A DNA stretch of 64,000 bases. It comes from Cellulomonas fimi ATCC 484 (GTDB lineage Bacteria; Actinomycetota; Actinomycetes; Actinomycetales; Cellulomonadaceae). The position numbers and the translations under genes are program-made. The notes beneath the pieces were generated by a model. That model was not told where the DNA came from. It was given only the letters and a program-made list of their open reading frames with translations, and did no database searches. Within the stretch, counting starts at the first letter, position 1. Every line of letters starts with the position of its first letter. Of the stretch, positions 18,920 through 27,724 are shown in pieces. Location of the stretch: the NCBI RefSeq assembly GCF_000212695.1, contig NC_015514.1:3968001-4032000 (forward strand), read 5' to 3'.

Positions 18920-19468
18920 TCAGCCGGCGGGGGTGGCGCCGGGGCCCTCGACCGGCAGCGTCTGACCGTCGAGCAGGAGCTGACCGGCACGGGCCTTGGT
19001 CTCGAGCGCGTCGGTGCTCCACAGCGCACCGAGCTCCGCGACGTCGTCGGCGTCGTAGCCGGCGGCGAAGAACGCGGCGATCTCGGCCTCGTCGTCGGCG
19101 GTGACCGTCGGGCTGGCGTGGGTGCCGGGCGCGAACGGCAGCGCCTCGCCGTCGATGAGCATCTGGCCGGCACGCGCCTTGGCCTCGGTCTCGTCCACCG
19201 ACCACATCTCCTGGAGCGCCTCGAGGTCCTCGGCAGAGTACTCGGCGGCCCAGTACGCCTCGTACTGCTCCCGCGTGTAGTTCTCCGGCATCGCCGACCA
19301 GTCGATGCCGACGACCTGCGCGGCGTCCTCGACGGCCCGCGCGAAGCCCCACTGCGGACTGGCCGCAGCCGCCAGACCGGCGCCCGCGACGCACAGGCCG
19401 GTGGCGGCGACGCCGATCGCCGTCAGGCGCAGGAAGTGCGCGCGGTTCGAGCGGGTGCTGCTGGTCAT
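18920..19468 (-). CDS. Secreted double-module protein of amidoligase operon
   Basis: 182 residues from ATG 19468 behind a strong GGAGG. Residues 1-36 form a signal peptide (charged start, LRLTAIGVAATGLCVAGAGL, AAAA before cleavage). The mature part begins SPQWGFARAVEDAAQVVGID and carries two modules: residues 57-111 (NYTREQYEAYWAAEYSAEDL ... EAKARAGQMLIDGEALPF) and 124-173 (AAFFAAGYDADDVAELGALW ... ETKARAGQLLLDGQTLPV). The C-terminus is short and flexible. It is homologous to the outside half of the membrane protein at 16536-17219. No known domain recognised. First gene of the operon; a candidate substrate or partner of the amidoligase. Confidence 0.85.
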   Translation of the reverse strand: MTSSTRSNRAHFLRLTAIGVAATGLCVAGAGLAAAASPQWGFARAVEDAAQVVGIDWSAMPENYTREQYEAYWAAEYSAEDLEALQEMWSVDETEAKARAGQMLIDGEALPFAPGTHASPTVTADDEAEIAAFFAAGYDADDVAELGALWSTDALETKARAGQLLLDGQTLPVEGPGATPAG

Positions 19469-19542
19469 GGAGACCTCCAGGTCATCGGGACGTGCTTGCC
19501 CCCCAAGAACGCCGCTCGACGCCGATGTGTGCAGTGCCCGCG

Positions 19543-20553
19543 TCAGACCACCTCGGCGACGCGCGGGAACAGCCGGGCGACGAGGTCGTCGAGCGTGACG
19601 ACGCCCGCGAACCGCCCCGCGTCCCGCAGCACGGCGAGGTGCTGGCGGCTCTCCCGCATCTGCGCGAGCGCCTCGTACACGGGCGTGCGCGCGTCGAGCG
19701 TGAGCACGGGTCGCACGAGGTCGTCGACGTGCTCGTCGTCGCCACGCAGGAGGGTGTCGCGCACGTGCACGACGCCGACGAGGTCGTCCCGGGCTCCGAC
19801 GAGCACACGCAGGTGCCCGGAGGCCCGGGTCGCGGCACGCACGTCCGCGGCGGTCGCCCCCGACGGCACGGCCGTGGGGTCGGGGTCCGGGCGCGTGAGG
19901 TCGGCGACGGTGAGGGTCTGCAGGTCGAGCGCGCCCGTCACCTGCGCGGAGTACGCGGCGTCGAGCGCGCCGACGTTCGCGGAGTGTTCGACGAGGTGCC
20001 GCAGGTCGTCGGGGTTCTGGCCGGTCGCGAGCGTGCCGGACGGCTCGACGCCGACCCGGCGCAGGCACCAGTTGGCGGCCTCGTTGAGCCCGCGCAGCAG
20101 CGGCCGGGTCGCCCACATGAACGCGCGCATCGGCAACGCCAGCAGCGTCGCCGACGACTCCGGGTGCCCGATCGCCCACGACTTCGGTGCCATCTCCCCG
20201 ACGACGAGGTGCAGGAACGTCACGACGACGAGGGCGAGCACGAACCCCGCCACGTCGGCGAGCCACGGGGCGGCGCCCCACGACTCGAACGCGGGCGTGA
20301 GCCAGTGGTGCACGGCCGGCTTGGTGACGGCGCCGAGCGCGAGGGTGCAGGCGGTGATGCCGAGCTGGGCGCCCGCGAGCAGGACGGTGAGCTCGCCCGC
20401 CGAGCGCAGCGCGGCGCGCGCGGAGCGGCTTGTCGGGGCGTCGTCCTCCAGGCGGTGCCGCTTGGCGGCGAGGGAGGCGAACTCGACGGCGACGAAGAAC
20501 GCGGACAGCGCGATCAGCGCGGCCGTGACCAGGGCGACGGCGAGAGGGCTCAT
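19543..20553 (-). CDS. CNNM/CBS-domain membrane protein (hemolysin-like), lacks CorC domain
   Basis: 336 residues. An N-terminal DUF21/CNNM membrane domain covers about residues 1-185 (FFVAVEFASLAAKRHRLEDD, LAGAQLGITACTLALGAVTK, FLHLVVGEMAPKSWAIGHPE). A CBS pair follows (about 200-330), ending VVTLDDLVARLFPRVAEVV. Unlike the next gene upstream it lacks the C-terminal CorC_HlyC domain. Family members are implicated in magnesium and cobalt efflux or transport. Its ATG overlaps the stop of the preceding paralogue by four bases, so both are made together and may form a heteromer. Confidence 0.92.
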   Translation of the reverse strand: MSPLAVALVTAALIALSAFFVAVEFASLAAKRHRLEDDAPTSRSARAALRSAGELTVLLAGAQLGITACTLALGAVTKPAVHHWLTPAFESWGAAPWLADVAGFVLALVVVTFLHLVVGEMAPKSWAIGHPESSATLLALPMRAFMWATRPLLRGLNEAANWCLRRVGVEPSGTLATGQNPDDLRHLVEHSANVGALDAAYSAQVTGALDLQTLTVADLTRPDPDPTAVPSGATAADVRAATRASGHLRVLVGARDDLVGVVHVRDTLLRGDDEHVDDLVRPVLTLDARTPVYEALAQMRESRQHLAVLRDAGRFAGVVTLDDLVARLFPRVAEVV

Positions 20554-21950
20554 CGGGCGTCCTCCTGGGTCGCGGCGATCTCCTCGGCGGTGGGCGGGGG
20601 TTCTGCCGGGACGGTGACGCGCACGGACGACGGCACGTGCCGCTCGACGGCGAGCACGTCGAGCCGCATCCAGACCTCCTCGGACCGTCCGGCGTGCGCG
20701 AGCTCGGCCGGGTCGGCGGGGAGCAGGACGACGACGCCGGCCCCGACGGGCGGGAGCGCGCCGTGCGCGTCGATGACGAGCCCGGCGACCGTCTCGTGGT
20801 CGCCGCGCGGCAGGTCGCGGCCGATGGTGCGCTCGAGCTCGTCGAGGTGCAGCTCACCCGGGACCGTCCACGCGCCGTCCTCCAGCACGGGACCGGTCGC
20901 GGCGTCGGGGTCGTGCTCGTCGGTGATCTCCCCGACCAGCTCCTCCGCGAGGTCCTCGACGGTGACGACGCCCGCGAGGCCGCCGTACTCGTCGAGCACG
21001 CACGCGAGCTGGTTCGTGCCGGACAGCGCGCGCAGCGCGTCGGGCAGCGCCATCGACGTGGGGACGAGCACGGGCGGGCGCAGCAGCGACGCCACCGGGG
21101 CGTCGTCGCTCTCGGTCGTCGCCAGCACGTCCTGCAGGTGGACGACGCCGAGGACGTCCTCGTCGTCCGACAGCACCGGGTAGCGGGAGTGGCCGGTGCT
21201 CATGTGCAGCCGGACGTCGCCCACGGTGTCGTCGGGCCGCAGCACGTCGACCCGCGAGCGCGGCACCATCGCGTGCTCGACGTCCCGCTCGGGGAAGTCG
21301 AGGATGCGGTCGAGCAGCACCGACAGCTCGGGCGGGAGGTCACCGGACTGCGCGGACTCCGCGACGATGTGCTCGAGGTCGCGGACGGTCGCGGAGTGCT
21401 CGACGTCGTGCACGGGGTCGATCCGCAGCACACGCAGAAGCGCGTTCGACGCGGAGTCGAACACGCGGATCAGCCAGCCCATGACGCGCAGGTAGACGGT
21501 CGTCGAGGACGCGAGCGCGACGGCGACGGGCTCGGGGCGGGCGATCGCGAGGTTCTTCGGGAACAGCTCGCCGAACACCATCTGGACCAGCGTCGACAGC
21601 AGCAGCGCGAGCACCGTGCCGACCGCGAGCCCGACACCCGTCGGCACGCCGACGCCCCCCAACGCCTCGCCGAGCGACTCGCCGACGAGCGGCTCCGCGA
21701 CGTACCCGACGAGCAGGCCGGTCACCGTGATGCCGAGCTGCGCACCCGACAGCATGAACGACGTCCGCTTCGTGACGGCGAGCGCACGACGCGCCCCAGG
21801 GTCGCCCGCAGCGGTGCGCGCGCCGAGGCGCGAGCGGTCCACCGCCATGTACGCGAACTCCTGCGCCACGAACCAGCCGGTGGCGGCGGTGATCGCGAGC
21901 ACCACGAGCAGCCCGACGAGCAAGGACAGCACCCACATCTCAGTGCTCAC
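20550..21950 (-). CDS. CNNM/CBS/CorC_HlyC membrane protein (hemolysin family)
   Basis: 466 residues. CNNM membrane domain at about 1-200 (GWFVAQEFAYMAVDRSRLGA, SGAQLGITVTGLLVGYVAEP, MVFGELFPKNLAIARPEPVA), CBS pair at about 215-345 (VPRSRVDVLRPDDTVGDVRL, VLDEYGGLAGVVTVEDLAEE) and a C-terminal CorC_HlyC transporter-associated domain (about 365-445, WTVPGELHLDELERTIGRDL). Such proteins are linked to magnesium/cobalt homeostasis; the hemolysin label is historical. GTG start at 21950 with an in-frame ATG at 21941 as alternative. First gene of a two-gene unit. Confidence 0.95.
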   Translation of the reverse strand: MSTEMWVLSLLVGLLVVLAITAATGWFVAQEFAYMAVDRSRLGARTAAGDPGARRALAVTKRTSFMLSGAQLGITVTGLLVGYVAEPLVGESLGEALGGVGVPTGVGLAVGTVLALLLSTLVQMVFGELFPKNLAIARPEPVAVALASSTTVYLRVMGWLIRVFDSASNALLRVLRIDPVHDVEHSATVRDLEHIVAESAQSGDLPPELSVLLDRILDFPERDVEHAMVPRSRVDVLRPDDTVGDVRLHMSTGHSRYPVLSDDEDVLGVVHLQDVLATTESDDAPVASLLRPPVLVPTSMALPDALRALSGTNQLACVLDEYGGLAGVVTVEDLAEELVGEITDEHDPDAATGPVLEDGAWTVPGELHLDELERTIGRDLPRGDHETVAGLVIDAHGALPPVGAGVVVLLPADPAELAHAGRSEEVWMRLDVLAVERHVPSSVRVTVPAEPPPTAEEIAATQEDAR

Positions 21951-22098
21951 CCACCCTCACCGGTCGTCGTCGGCGGGGTGGGCGGGTACTGCTGTCGCTG
22001 TCCATCTCTCTCCTGGGGGGGAACCTCGTCCGCACCCGTCAACGCGCACCGGGCCGCACCGGTTCCCGCGCCGCGAGCGACCCGGGCCACAGCGGACG

Positions 22099-22740
22099 TC
22101 AACCGCCGACGGCCTCCCGCACGGACTCCGTAACAGCGACGACCGTCACGACGGGACCGGCGACGGCGACACCGACGGCGAGCAGCCCGGCGACCGCGAC
22201 GGCGACCCACCCCCCGGGGCTCAGCGGCTCCGCGCCGCGGAACACCGCGTCCCGGTAGCCCCGCACCGCCTGGGTGGCGAGCCCGGCCGCGCCCATGAGG
22301 CAGACGATCGTCGGGACGCCGATGATCGTGCGCGTCGCGAACGCGACCAGGCCCGACAGGGCGAGGAGCGCGAGCGCGCCGCCGAGCGAGAACCAGAGCG
22401 CGTTGCGGCGCTTGACCTGCGCCTCGCGGACGCGGTTGGTGCGGTACGCCTCGCTCTGCAACACCGTGTCGGCGAGGTTCAGCGACTGCCCGAGGCGGAG
22501 GGGCACCTGGCCGAACGAGCTCCCGCCCACCGCGCCGGCCGCCGCCATGCCGCCCCCGGGCACGAAGGACGACGGTCGCGACGCGACCGGGAGGACCGGG
22601 TCGGGTGCTGGGGCGGGGCGGCTGTGCGCCGGGTGGGGCGTCGTGTGCTCCGTCCAGCCGGCGCCGTCGAACCACCGCAGCACACCGGTCGTGCGGCCGT
22701 CCGGGTACCAGCCGGGCGGGGGCGCGAATCCTTCGCTCAC
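22099..22740 (-). CDS. DUF2510 membrane protein
   Basis: 213 residues from GTG 22740. The N-terminus is a DUF2510 domain, [20 protein letters not shown] followed by AGWTEHT, a short module thought to act in protein or ligand contact at the membrane face. A Pro-rich linker leads to four hydrophobic helices, about residues 117-213 ([55 protein letters not shown]). Widespread in actinobacteria; function unknown. Stands alone. Confidence 0.9.
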   Translation of the reverse strand: MSEGFAPPPGWYPDGRTTGVLRWFDGAGWTEHTTPHPAHSRPAPAPDPVLPVASRPSSFVPGGGMAAAGAVGGSSFGQVPLRLGQSLNLADTVLQSEAYRTNRVREAQVKRRNALWFSLGGALALLALSGLVAFATRTIIGVPTIVCLMGAAGLATQAVRGYRDAVFRGAEPLSPGGWVAVAVAGLLAVGVAVAGPVVTVVAVTESVREAVGG

Positions 22741-22812
22741 GCCCGGATGGTGCCAGCGCCCGTCCCCGCCCGTCGCCGGTCCGACGCCCGGTTCACCCGG
22801 TTGCCGCCAGGG

Positions 22813-23238
22813 TCACGCGGCGTCCCACGGCACCGCGACGTCGAGCACCCACGTCACGCCGAACCGGTCGCGCAGCATGCCGTACAGCGGTGCCCACGCC
22901 GCGGGGCCGAGCGGCACGACGACCGTCGCGCCGTCGACGAGCCGCTCCCAGTACCGGGTGAGCTCGTCGGCGTCGGCGCCGCGGACGGACACGAACACGG
23001 GGATGACACCGGGCTCGTACGCGGTGTGCGACGGCACGTCGTACGCCATGACGCGGAACCCGTCGGGCGAGACGACCTGGCCCCACATCACCTGGTCGGC
23101 CTCGGCCGCGTCGGTGACGGCGTGCGCGTCGGCGTAGGTCACGACCGTCGTGGTGCCGCCGAAGGCGGCCGCGTAGAGGTCGAGCGCGGCGCGCGCGTCG
23201 CCGCGGAAGTTGAGGTGGGGCGTGGTGGCGATGGTCAT
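22813..23238 (-). CDS. PhnB-like VOC family protein
   Basis: 141 residues from ATG 23238 with GAGGAG upstream. It has the PhnB/YjdN pattern: TPHLNFRGDARAALDLYAAA, FGGTTTVVTYADAH, VMWGQVVSPDGFRVMAYDVP, and the C-terminal WAPLYGMLRDRFGVTWVLDV. Such proteins are compact glyoxalase-fold dimers, often without known substrate. It is divergent from the WYL regulator and the shared region carries a perfect palindrome, so it is the likely target of that regulator. Confidence 0.92.
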   Translation of the reverse strand: MTIATTPHLNFRGDARAALDLYAAAFGGTTTVVTYADAHAVTDAAEADQVMWGQVVSPDGFRVMAYDVPSHTAYEPGVIPVFVSVRGADADELTRYWERLVDGATVVVPLGPAAWAPLYGMLRDRFGVTWVLDVAVPWDAA

Positions 23239-23299
23239 GGCTGCTCCTCGGTCTCGGTGCCGCACCGGTCGTCGGCGGGCACTGCCCACCCTCGCCATC

Positions 23300-23324
23300 T
23301 CAGAGGACAGGTACGGTCCTCTGA
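23300..23324. promoter_or_regulatory. Palindromic operator between VOC gene and WYL regulator
   Basis: Perfect inverted repeat TCAGAGGAC (23300-23308) and GTCCTCTGA (23316-23324) with a 7-base spacer, midway between the VOC start (23238) and the WYL regulator start (23342). Its position directly upstream of the regulator start suggests autoregulation and control of the divergent gene. Confidence 0.65.
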
Positions 23325-23341
23325 TTCCCTAGGCTCGGACC

Positions 23342-24355
23342 ATGGGGACGACAGAGCGGCTGCTACGCCTGCTGTCGCTGCTGCAGGCGCACCGCGACTG
23401 GCCCGGCCAGGAGCTCGCCGAGCGCCTGGGCACCACCTCGCGCACCGTCCGCCGCGACGTCGACCGGCTGCGCACGATGGGCTACCGCATCGACTCCGCG
23501 AAGGGCCGCGCGGGCGGCTACCGGCTCGACGCGGGGTCGGCGCTGCCGCCGCTGCTGTTCGACGACGAGCAGGCCGTCGCCCTCGCCGTGGCCCTGCGTG
23601 CGGCCGCCGTGACCGGCGCCGGCGTCGAGGACGCGGCTGCCCGCGCGCTCGCGACGCTCCGGCAGGTGATGCCCCCGCGCCTGCGGCACCGGCTCGACGC
23701 GGTCGACGTCGTCACAGCCCCGACGGCTCCCCGCGACTCCGCGTTGCCCGCGACGCTCGTCGCGCTCTCGTCCGCCGTCCGCGCCCGTGAGGTCCTGCGG
23801 TTCGACTACGCCTCGTCGCGGGACGCGACCGTCGCTCCGCCGGGCTCGTCCGCAGCGCACCCGGTCGTCGCCCCACGCCGGGTCGAGCCGCACCACGTCG
23901 TCGCCGCCCGGGGCCGCTGGTACCTCGTCGCGTGGGACGTCGACCGCGACGACTGGCGCGTCTTCCGCGCCGACCGCCTCACGCCCCGCACCCCGCGCGG
24001 CCCACGGTTCACGCCCCGCGAGGTGCCGGGCGGCGACGTCGCCGCGTTCCTCTCGGCCCGTTTCCGCGGCTCGGACCGCCCGGGTGCCTGGCCGTGCGAG
24101 GGAACCGTCGTGCTGTCCCTCCCCGCCGCCGACGTCGTGCCCTTCGCGGGCGACGCGACGGTCGAGGACGTCGGCCCATCCCGCTGCAGGGTGACCGCCG
24201 GCTCGTGGTCCTGGACCGCGCTCGCCGCGCACCTCGGCCGCTTCGACGCGGACCTGGCCGTCGTCGGCCCGCCCGCACTCGCCGACGCGTTCTCCCGGCT
24301 CGCCGCACGCTTCACGGCGGCGGCAACGGCCGGCACGGCGAGTTCCCGCCCCTGA
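23342..24355 (+). CDS. WYL-domain transcriptional regulator
   Basis: 337 residues from ATG 23342. The N-terminal winged helix (about 1-60) contains RLLRLLSLLQAHRDWPGQEL and AERLGTTSRTVRRDVDRLRT; the WYL domain (about 140-215) has LRFDYASSRDA and PHHVVAARGRWYLVAWDVDR; the C-terminal WCX-type extension follows. WYL regulators bind nucleic-acid-type or other small ligands and usually control neighbours. Its divergent neighbour is the VOC gene. Directly downstream lies a damaged second copy of its 3' part. Confidence 0.93.
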   Translation: MGTTERLLRLLSLLQAHRDWPGQELAERLGTTSRTVRRDVDRLRTMGYRIDSAKGRAGGYRLDAGSALPPLLFDDEQAVALAVALRAAAVTGAGVEDAAARALATLRQVMPPRLRHRLDAVDVVTAPTAPRDSALPATLVALSSAVRAREVLRFDYASSRDATVAPPGSSAAHPVVAPRRVEPHHVVAARGRWYLVAWDVDRDDWRVFRADRLTPRTPRGPRFTPREVPGGDVAAFLSARFRGSDRPGAWPCEGTVVLSLPAADVVPFAGDATVEDVGPSRCRVTAGSWSWTALAAHLGRFDADLAVVGPPALADAFSRLAARFTAAATAGTASSRP

Positions 24356-24356
24356 C

Positions 24357-24700
24357 CCGGAGGCCCGCGCTTCCCCCCGCGCGAGGTGCCCGGCGGCGAC
24401 GTCGCCGGGTCCCTGTCCGCAGCTTCCGCGGTTCCGACCGCCCCGACACCTGGCCGTGCGAGGGGACCGTCGAGCTGGCACTGCCGCCGCCGACGTCCTG
24501 CCCTTCGCTGCCGACGCGACCGTCGAGGTCCTCGACTCCGACCGCTGCCGCATGACCGCGGGGTCGTCCTCCTGGACCGCGCTCGCGGCCCACCTGGCCC
24601 GTTCTCGAGTCCGGCGTCGGGGTCGTCGGCCGCCGGCACTCGCCGATACCTTCGCCCACCTCGCCGCGCGGACCGCCGCCGCGTCGTCCTTGTCCGTCAG
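24357..24700 (+). pseudogene. Degenerate tandem copy of 3' end of WYL regulator gene
   Basis: The stretch repeats the last 340 bases or so of the preceding gene. Matching landmarks are GAGGTGCC-GGCGGCGACGTCGCC (about 24012 and 24384), TGGCCGTGCGAGGG (about 24091 and 24451), GACGCGAC-GTCGAG (about 24155 and 24514) and TCCTGGACCGCGCTCGC (about 24209 and 24568). Indels break it into several frames, so no protein results. Divergence between the copies is visible throughout, so it is either an old duplication or the surviving end of a second WYL gene whose front was deleted. Confidence 0.8.
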
Positions 24701-24838
24701 CGCCGGACCGCCACGTCCCTACCTCTCCGAGGTGCGTCCTGGTCGCAGGTCGACGCCGTCAGATGGCAGGGCCGGTCACGGTGCGGGGGCCGGCGTCCGC
24801 CGGGCAGCGGGTCACGAGCGTGGGTGCACCGGCGGCGG

Positions 24839-25332
24839 TCATGGCCCGGCACCGTCGCCTCGCGGCTCACCGGCGAGCGCGCTCCACGCCCCGTCCTCGA
24901 AGATCTCGACCTGCGGCAGCGTGTTGAAGTCGTCGAACGACATGCAGCTCACGGCCCAACCCGCGGAGCTTGGCTCGTGGACTGCCCACGCGCCGTCAGG
25001 GCCTCGCATGCGTAGACCTCTGACTGATGCAGCTCGCACGACGGGCGTAGTGCAGTCGTGGGCCCTGGCCGAACGCGGTGGCAACGGAGCCCCACACTCG
25101 GGTCTCCGCCTCCGCCGGGTCGATCACCGTCGGGACGAATGACTCACCCGTCCCGTGGTGGCCGAGCGCGACGACGAACCACCCGGTTCGCGCGTCAGCG
25201 ACCACAGCGAGAGCGCAGTCACCGGCACCGTCTCGCGCGACGACCGACGTCCGAGACGCGCCCCCCGGACAACGCCTGTTGGCGCGCTGCCGTCAGGTCG
25301 AGGTCGTCCCAGTCGGGAGCGGTCGTGTCCAC
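24839..25332 (-). pseudogene. Conserved hypothetical gene broken by several frameshifts
   Basis: Protein-like sequence runs through three frames in order. It starts at GTG 25332 with APDWDDLDLTAARQQALSG, shifts near 25250 into VVARDGAGDCALAVVADART then TGWFVVALGHHGTGESFVPT, shifts near 25045 into ELHQSEVYACEAL and again near 25005 into RGPDGAWAVHEPSSAGWAVS and PQVEIFEDGAWSALAGEP, with the stop at 24839. The joined product would be about 160 residues. I do not recognise the family. At least three shifts make simple sequencing error unlikely. It adjoins the damaged WYL copy. Confidence 0.72.
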
Positions 25333-25360
25333 GGAGTCAGTGTCTGCCTACGCGCGGCCG

Positions 25361-26494
25361 CTAGTCGCCGAGGCCCGTGCCGACCTGACGGGCGGCGGTG
25401 ATCCACTCGTGGTCCGGCGGGACGAGCTTGACCTTGCCGGCCACCTCGGCGAGCGGGACGAGCTCGGTCCCCTCCCCGCGGGCGGCGACCATGACGCCCG
25501 ACTCGCCGCGCGCGAGCGCGTCGGCCGCGGCCGCACCGAGCCGGGTCGCGAGGATCCGGTCGGCGGCGACCGGTGCTCCCCCGCGCTGCACGTAGCCGAG
25601 GATCGTCACGCGGCTCTCCAGCGACGTCGCGGCCTCGAGCTCACGGGCCAGCTTGAAGGTGTGCTCGCGCTGCTGGTCCTCGACGTGCGCGAGGTGCGCC
25701 TTCGCGGCCTTGACCGCCTCGGGCGTCTTCGCGGCCTTGACCAGCAGCCGGGCCGCCTCGAAGTCGGCGGTGTCGCCCACGTCGCGCGCACCCTCGGCGA
25801 CGGCGATGACGCTGAAGTTCGAGCCGCGCGCGCGGCGGGCGCGGATCGTCTCGGCGATCGACTCGACGGTGTACGGGATCTCGGGGATGAGGATGATGTC
25901 GGCGCCGCCCGCGATGCCCGCGCCGAGCGTGAGCCAGCCGGCCCGGTGGCCCATGATCTCGGTGAGGATGATCCGGTGGTGGCTGTGGGCCGTGGAGTGC
26001 ACGCGGTCGATCGCCTCGGTCGCGATCTCGGTCGCGGTCGCGAAGCCGAACGTGGTGTCGGTGCGCGCGATGTCGTTGTCGATCGTCTTCGGCAGGTGGA
26101 TGACGTTGAGACCCGCCTCGACGAGCTTCATCGCGTTCTTCGCGGTGCCGCCGCCGCCCAGCATGACCAGCGCGTCCAGGCCCTCGCGGTGGTAGTTCTC
26201 GACGACGGTCGGCACCATGTCGCGGACCTCGCCGTCGACGACCCACCGGTGCACCTTGTCGCGGCTGGTGCCGAGGATCGTCCCGCCGACCGTGAGGATG
26301 CCGGACAGCGCGGCGCCGTCGAGCGGGACAGACCGGTTCTCGACGAGACCCGTCACGCCGTCGCGGAACCCGATGAGCTCCATGCCGTAGGCGCCGATCG
26401 CCGCCTTGCCGAACCCGCGGATCGCCGCGTTGAGGCCGGGGCTGTCGCCGCCCGCGGTGAGGATGCCGACCCGCTTGACCTTGCCGTCCGCCAC
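25361..26494 (-). CDS. pfkA: 6-phosphofructokinase
   Basis: 377 residues from GTG 26494, preceded by GAGAGG. The active-site stretches are [14 protein letters not shown] (residues 14-27), [10 protein letters not shown] (112-121), [20 protein letters not shown] (135-154) and [20 protein letters not shown]. It phosphorylates fructose-6-phosphate in glycolysis. Classical ATP enzymes have GGDGS and PGTIDND; here the Asp is replaced (GGGGT) and Lys136 is present, a pattern seen in a distinct bacterial branch whose phosphate donor, ATP or pyrophosphate, cannot be fixed from sequence alone. Monocistronic. Confidence 0.94.
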   Translation of the reverse strand: MADGKVKRVGILTAGGDSPGLNAAIRGFGKAAIGAYGMELIGFRDGVTGLVENRSVPLDGAALSGILTVGGTILGTSRDKVHRWVVDGEVRDMVPTVVENYHREGLDALVMLGGGGTAKNAMKLVEAGLNVIHLPKTIDNDIARTDTTFGFATATEIATEAIDRVHSTAHSHHRIILTEIMGHRAGWLTLGAGIAGGADIILIPEIPYTVESIAETIRARRARGSNFSVIAVAEGARDVGDTADFEAARLLVKAAKTPEAVKAAKAHLAHVEDQQREHTFKLARELEAATSLESRVTILGYVQRGGAPVAADRILATRLGAAAADALARGESGVMVAARGEGTELVPLAEVAGKVKLVPPDHEWITAARQVGTGLGD

Positions 26495-26711
26495 GTCCGC
26501 ACCTCTCGCTCGCCACCGGGTCGGCGCAGCGGCCACCCTTGCACCGCGCGCGGACTCCGACCCTACCGGCGGCCCGCACCGACACCTGGGACGACCTGCC
26601 CGCACGCTCCGCGGGCCCCGCGGCCCCGCACGGCGGCGACCAGCCGACCCGCTGACCTTGCTCGTGCCTCCCCGGTTGCCGTGGCCATGGCGAGACGACA
26701 CGCCTGGACCG

Positions 26712-27671
26712 TCAACCGGCCACGGCGTCCTCGACCGCGTCCCAGGCCGCGGCCCCGACGGCGGGGTCGGCCAGGGCGCCGACGTGCCGCTCGGAGGTGA
26801 CGACCGTCCGGTCCCTCGGGCCGCCCGGGCCGAGCAGCCGGTCGCGCACGACGTCGTCCGCGGTCGCGGCGTGCAGCAGCGGGAGCACCGACTGCTCGAC
26901 GTCCCGGCCCATCGTCGCAGCGAGCACCCGCGCGACGGCGCGCTCCGCGAGCGTCGTGCCGCTGGACTGCAGGGCGGTGCGCGCGACGCCGGGGTGTGCG
27001 ACGACGCTGCGGACGGGCGAGCCCGCAGCCTGCAGGCGCCGGTCGAGCTCGCGCGCGACGACCATGCCGGCGGTCTTGGTCTGCACGTACGCGCGCGCGG
27101 GGCTGTAGCGGCGCTCGCCCTCGAGGTCGTCGAGGTCGAGCCGCGTGCGCACCAGCCGGTGCAGTCCCGACCCGACGGTCACGACCCGCGGGGAGCTGCC
27201 CTGCTCGAGCGCGCCGCGCAGCCGCCCGCTCAGCAGGTGCGGCCCGAGGACGTGCGTCGCGAGCAGCACCTCGTGGCCCTGGGCGGTGGTGCGGCGCGCG
27301 GCGGCGCCCGTGCCCGCGTTGTGCACGAGGACGTCGAGGTCGACCCGGTCCGTGAGGAGCCGCTCCGCGAGCCGCTCGACCGATCCGAGGTCCGCGAGGT
27401 CGGCGCGCTCGACCGTGACGCGGCCGCGTACCCCGGCGGCGACGAGCGCGTCGCGCACGACGGCTCCGCGTGACTCGTCGCGTGCGACGAGGACGACGTC
27501 GGCACCGGCGCGCGCGAGGTGGCCGGCGAGGGCCCGCCCGAGCCCGGCGGACGCGCCGGTGACGACCGCGCGCCGCCCGGCGAGGTCGGGTACGTCGGCG
27601 ACCGCCCAGTCGACGACGCGGCGGTCGAGGCGTCCTGCGCGGGGCGTGGTGGCGGTGCTCGTGCTGGTCAT
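26712..27671 (-). CDS. SDR family oxidoreductase
   Basis: 319 residues from ATG 27671. Rossmann start [20 protein letters not shown] (TGxxxGxG motif, about residues 34-54), [10 protein letters not shown] suggesting NADP preference, [20 protein letters not shown] and the catalytic YVQTK motif in [20 protein letters not shown]; the usual catalytic Ser lies in [10 protein letters not shown]. This is the classical/atypical retinol-dehydrogenase-like branch of SDRs. It is divergent from a TetR gene with two operator-like palindromes between, so it is probably a TetR-controlled reductase of unknown substrate. Confidence 0.93.
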   Translation of the reverse strand: MTSTSTATTPRAGRLDRRVVDWAVADVPDLAGRRAVVTGASAGLGRALAGHLARAGADVVLVARDESRGAVVRDALVAAGVRGRVTVERADLADLGSVERLAERLLTDRVDLDVLVHNAGTGAAARRTTAQGHEVLLATHVLGPHLLSGRLRGALEQGSSPRVVTVGSGLHRLVRTRLDLDDLEGERRYSPARAYVQTKTAGMVVARELDRRLQAAGSPVRSVVAHPGVARTALQSSGTTLAERAVARVLAATMGRDVEQSVLPLLHAATADDVVRDRLLGPGGPRDRTVVTSERHVGALADPAVGAAAWDAVEDAVAG

Positions 27672-27691
27672 GGCGACTCCCGGCGGTCGAT

Positions 27692-27706
27692 CGGATCATC
27701 TATCCG
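27692..27706. promoter_or_regulatory. TetR-type operator copy 1
   Basis: CGGAT-CATCT-ATCCG, a perfect 5-5-5 palindrome between the SDR start (27671) and the TetR start (27778). The same arms recur at 27725-27739, 33 bases away (about three helical turns). Confidence 0.65.
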
Positions 27707-27724
27707 CTTCACCGTAGCAGGATT

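Noticed and set aside
24996..25205. Separate 69-residue gene
   Set aside because: It is the middle part of one frameshifted gene whose ends lie in the neighbouring frames.
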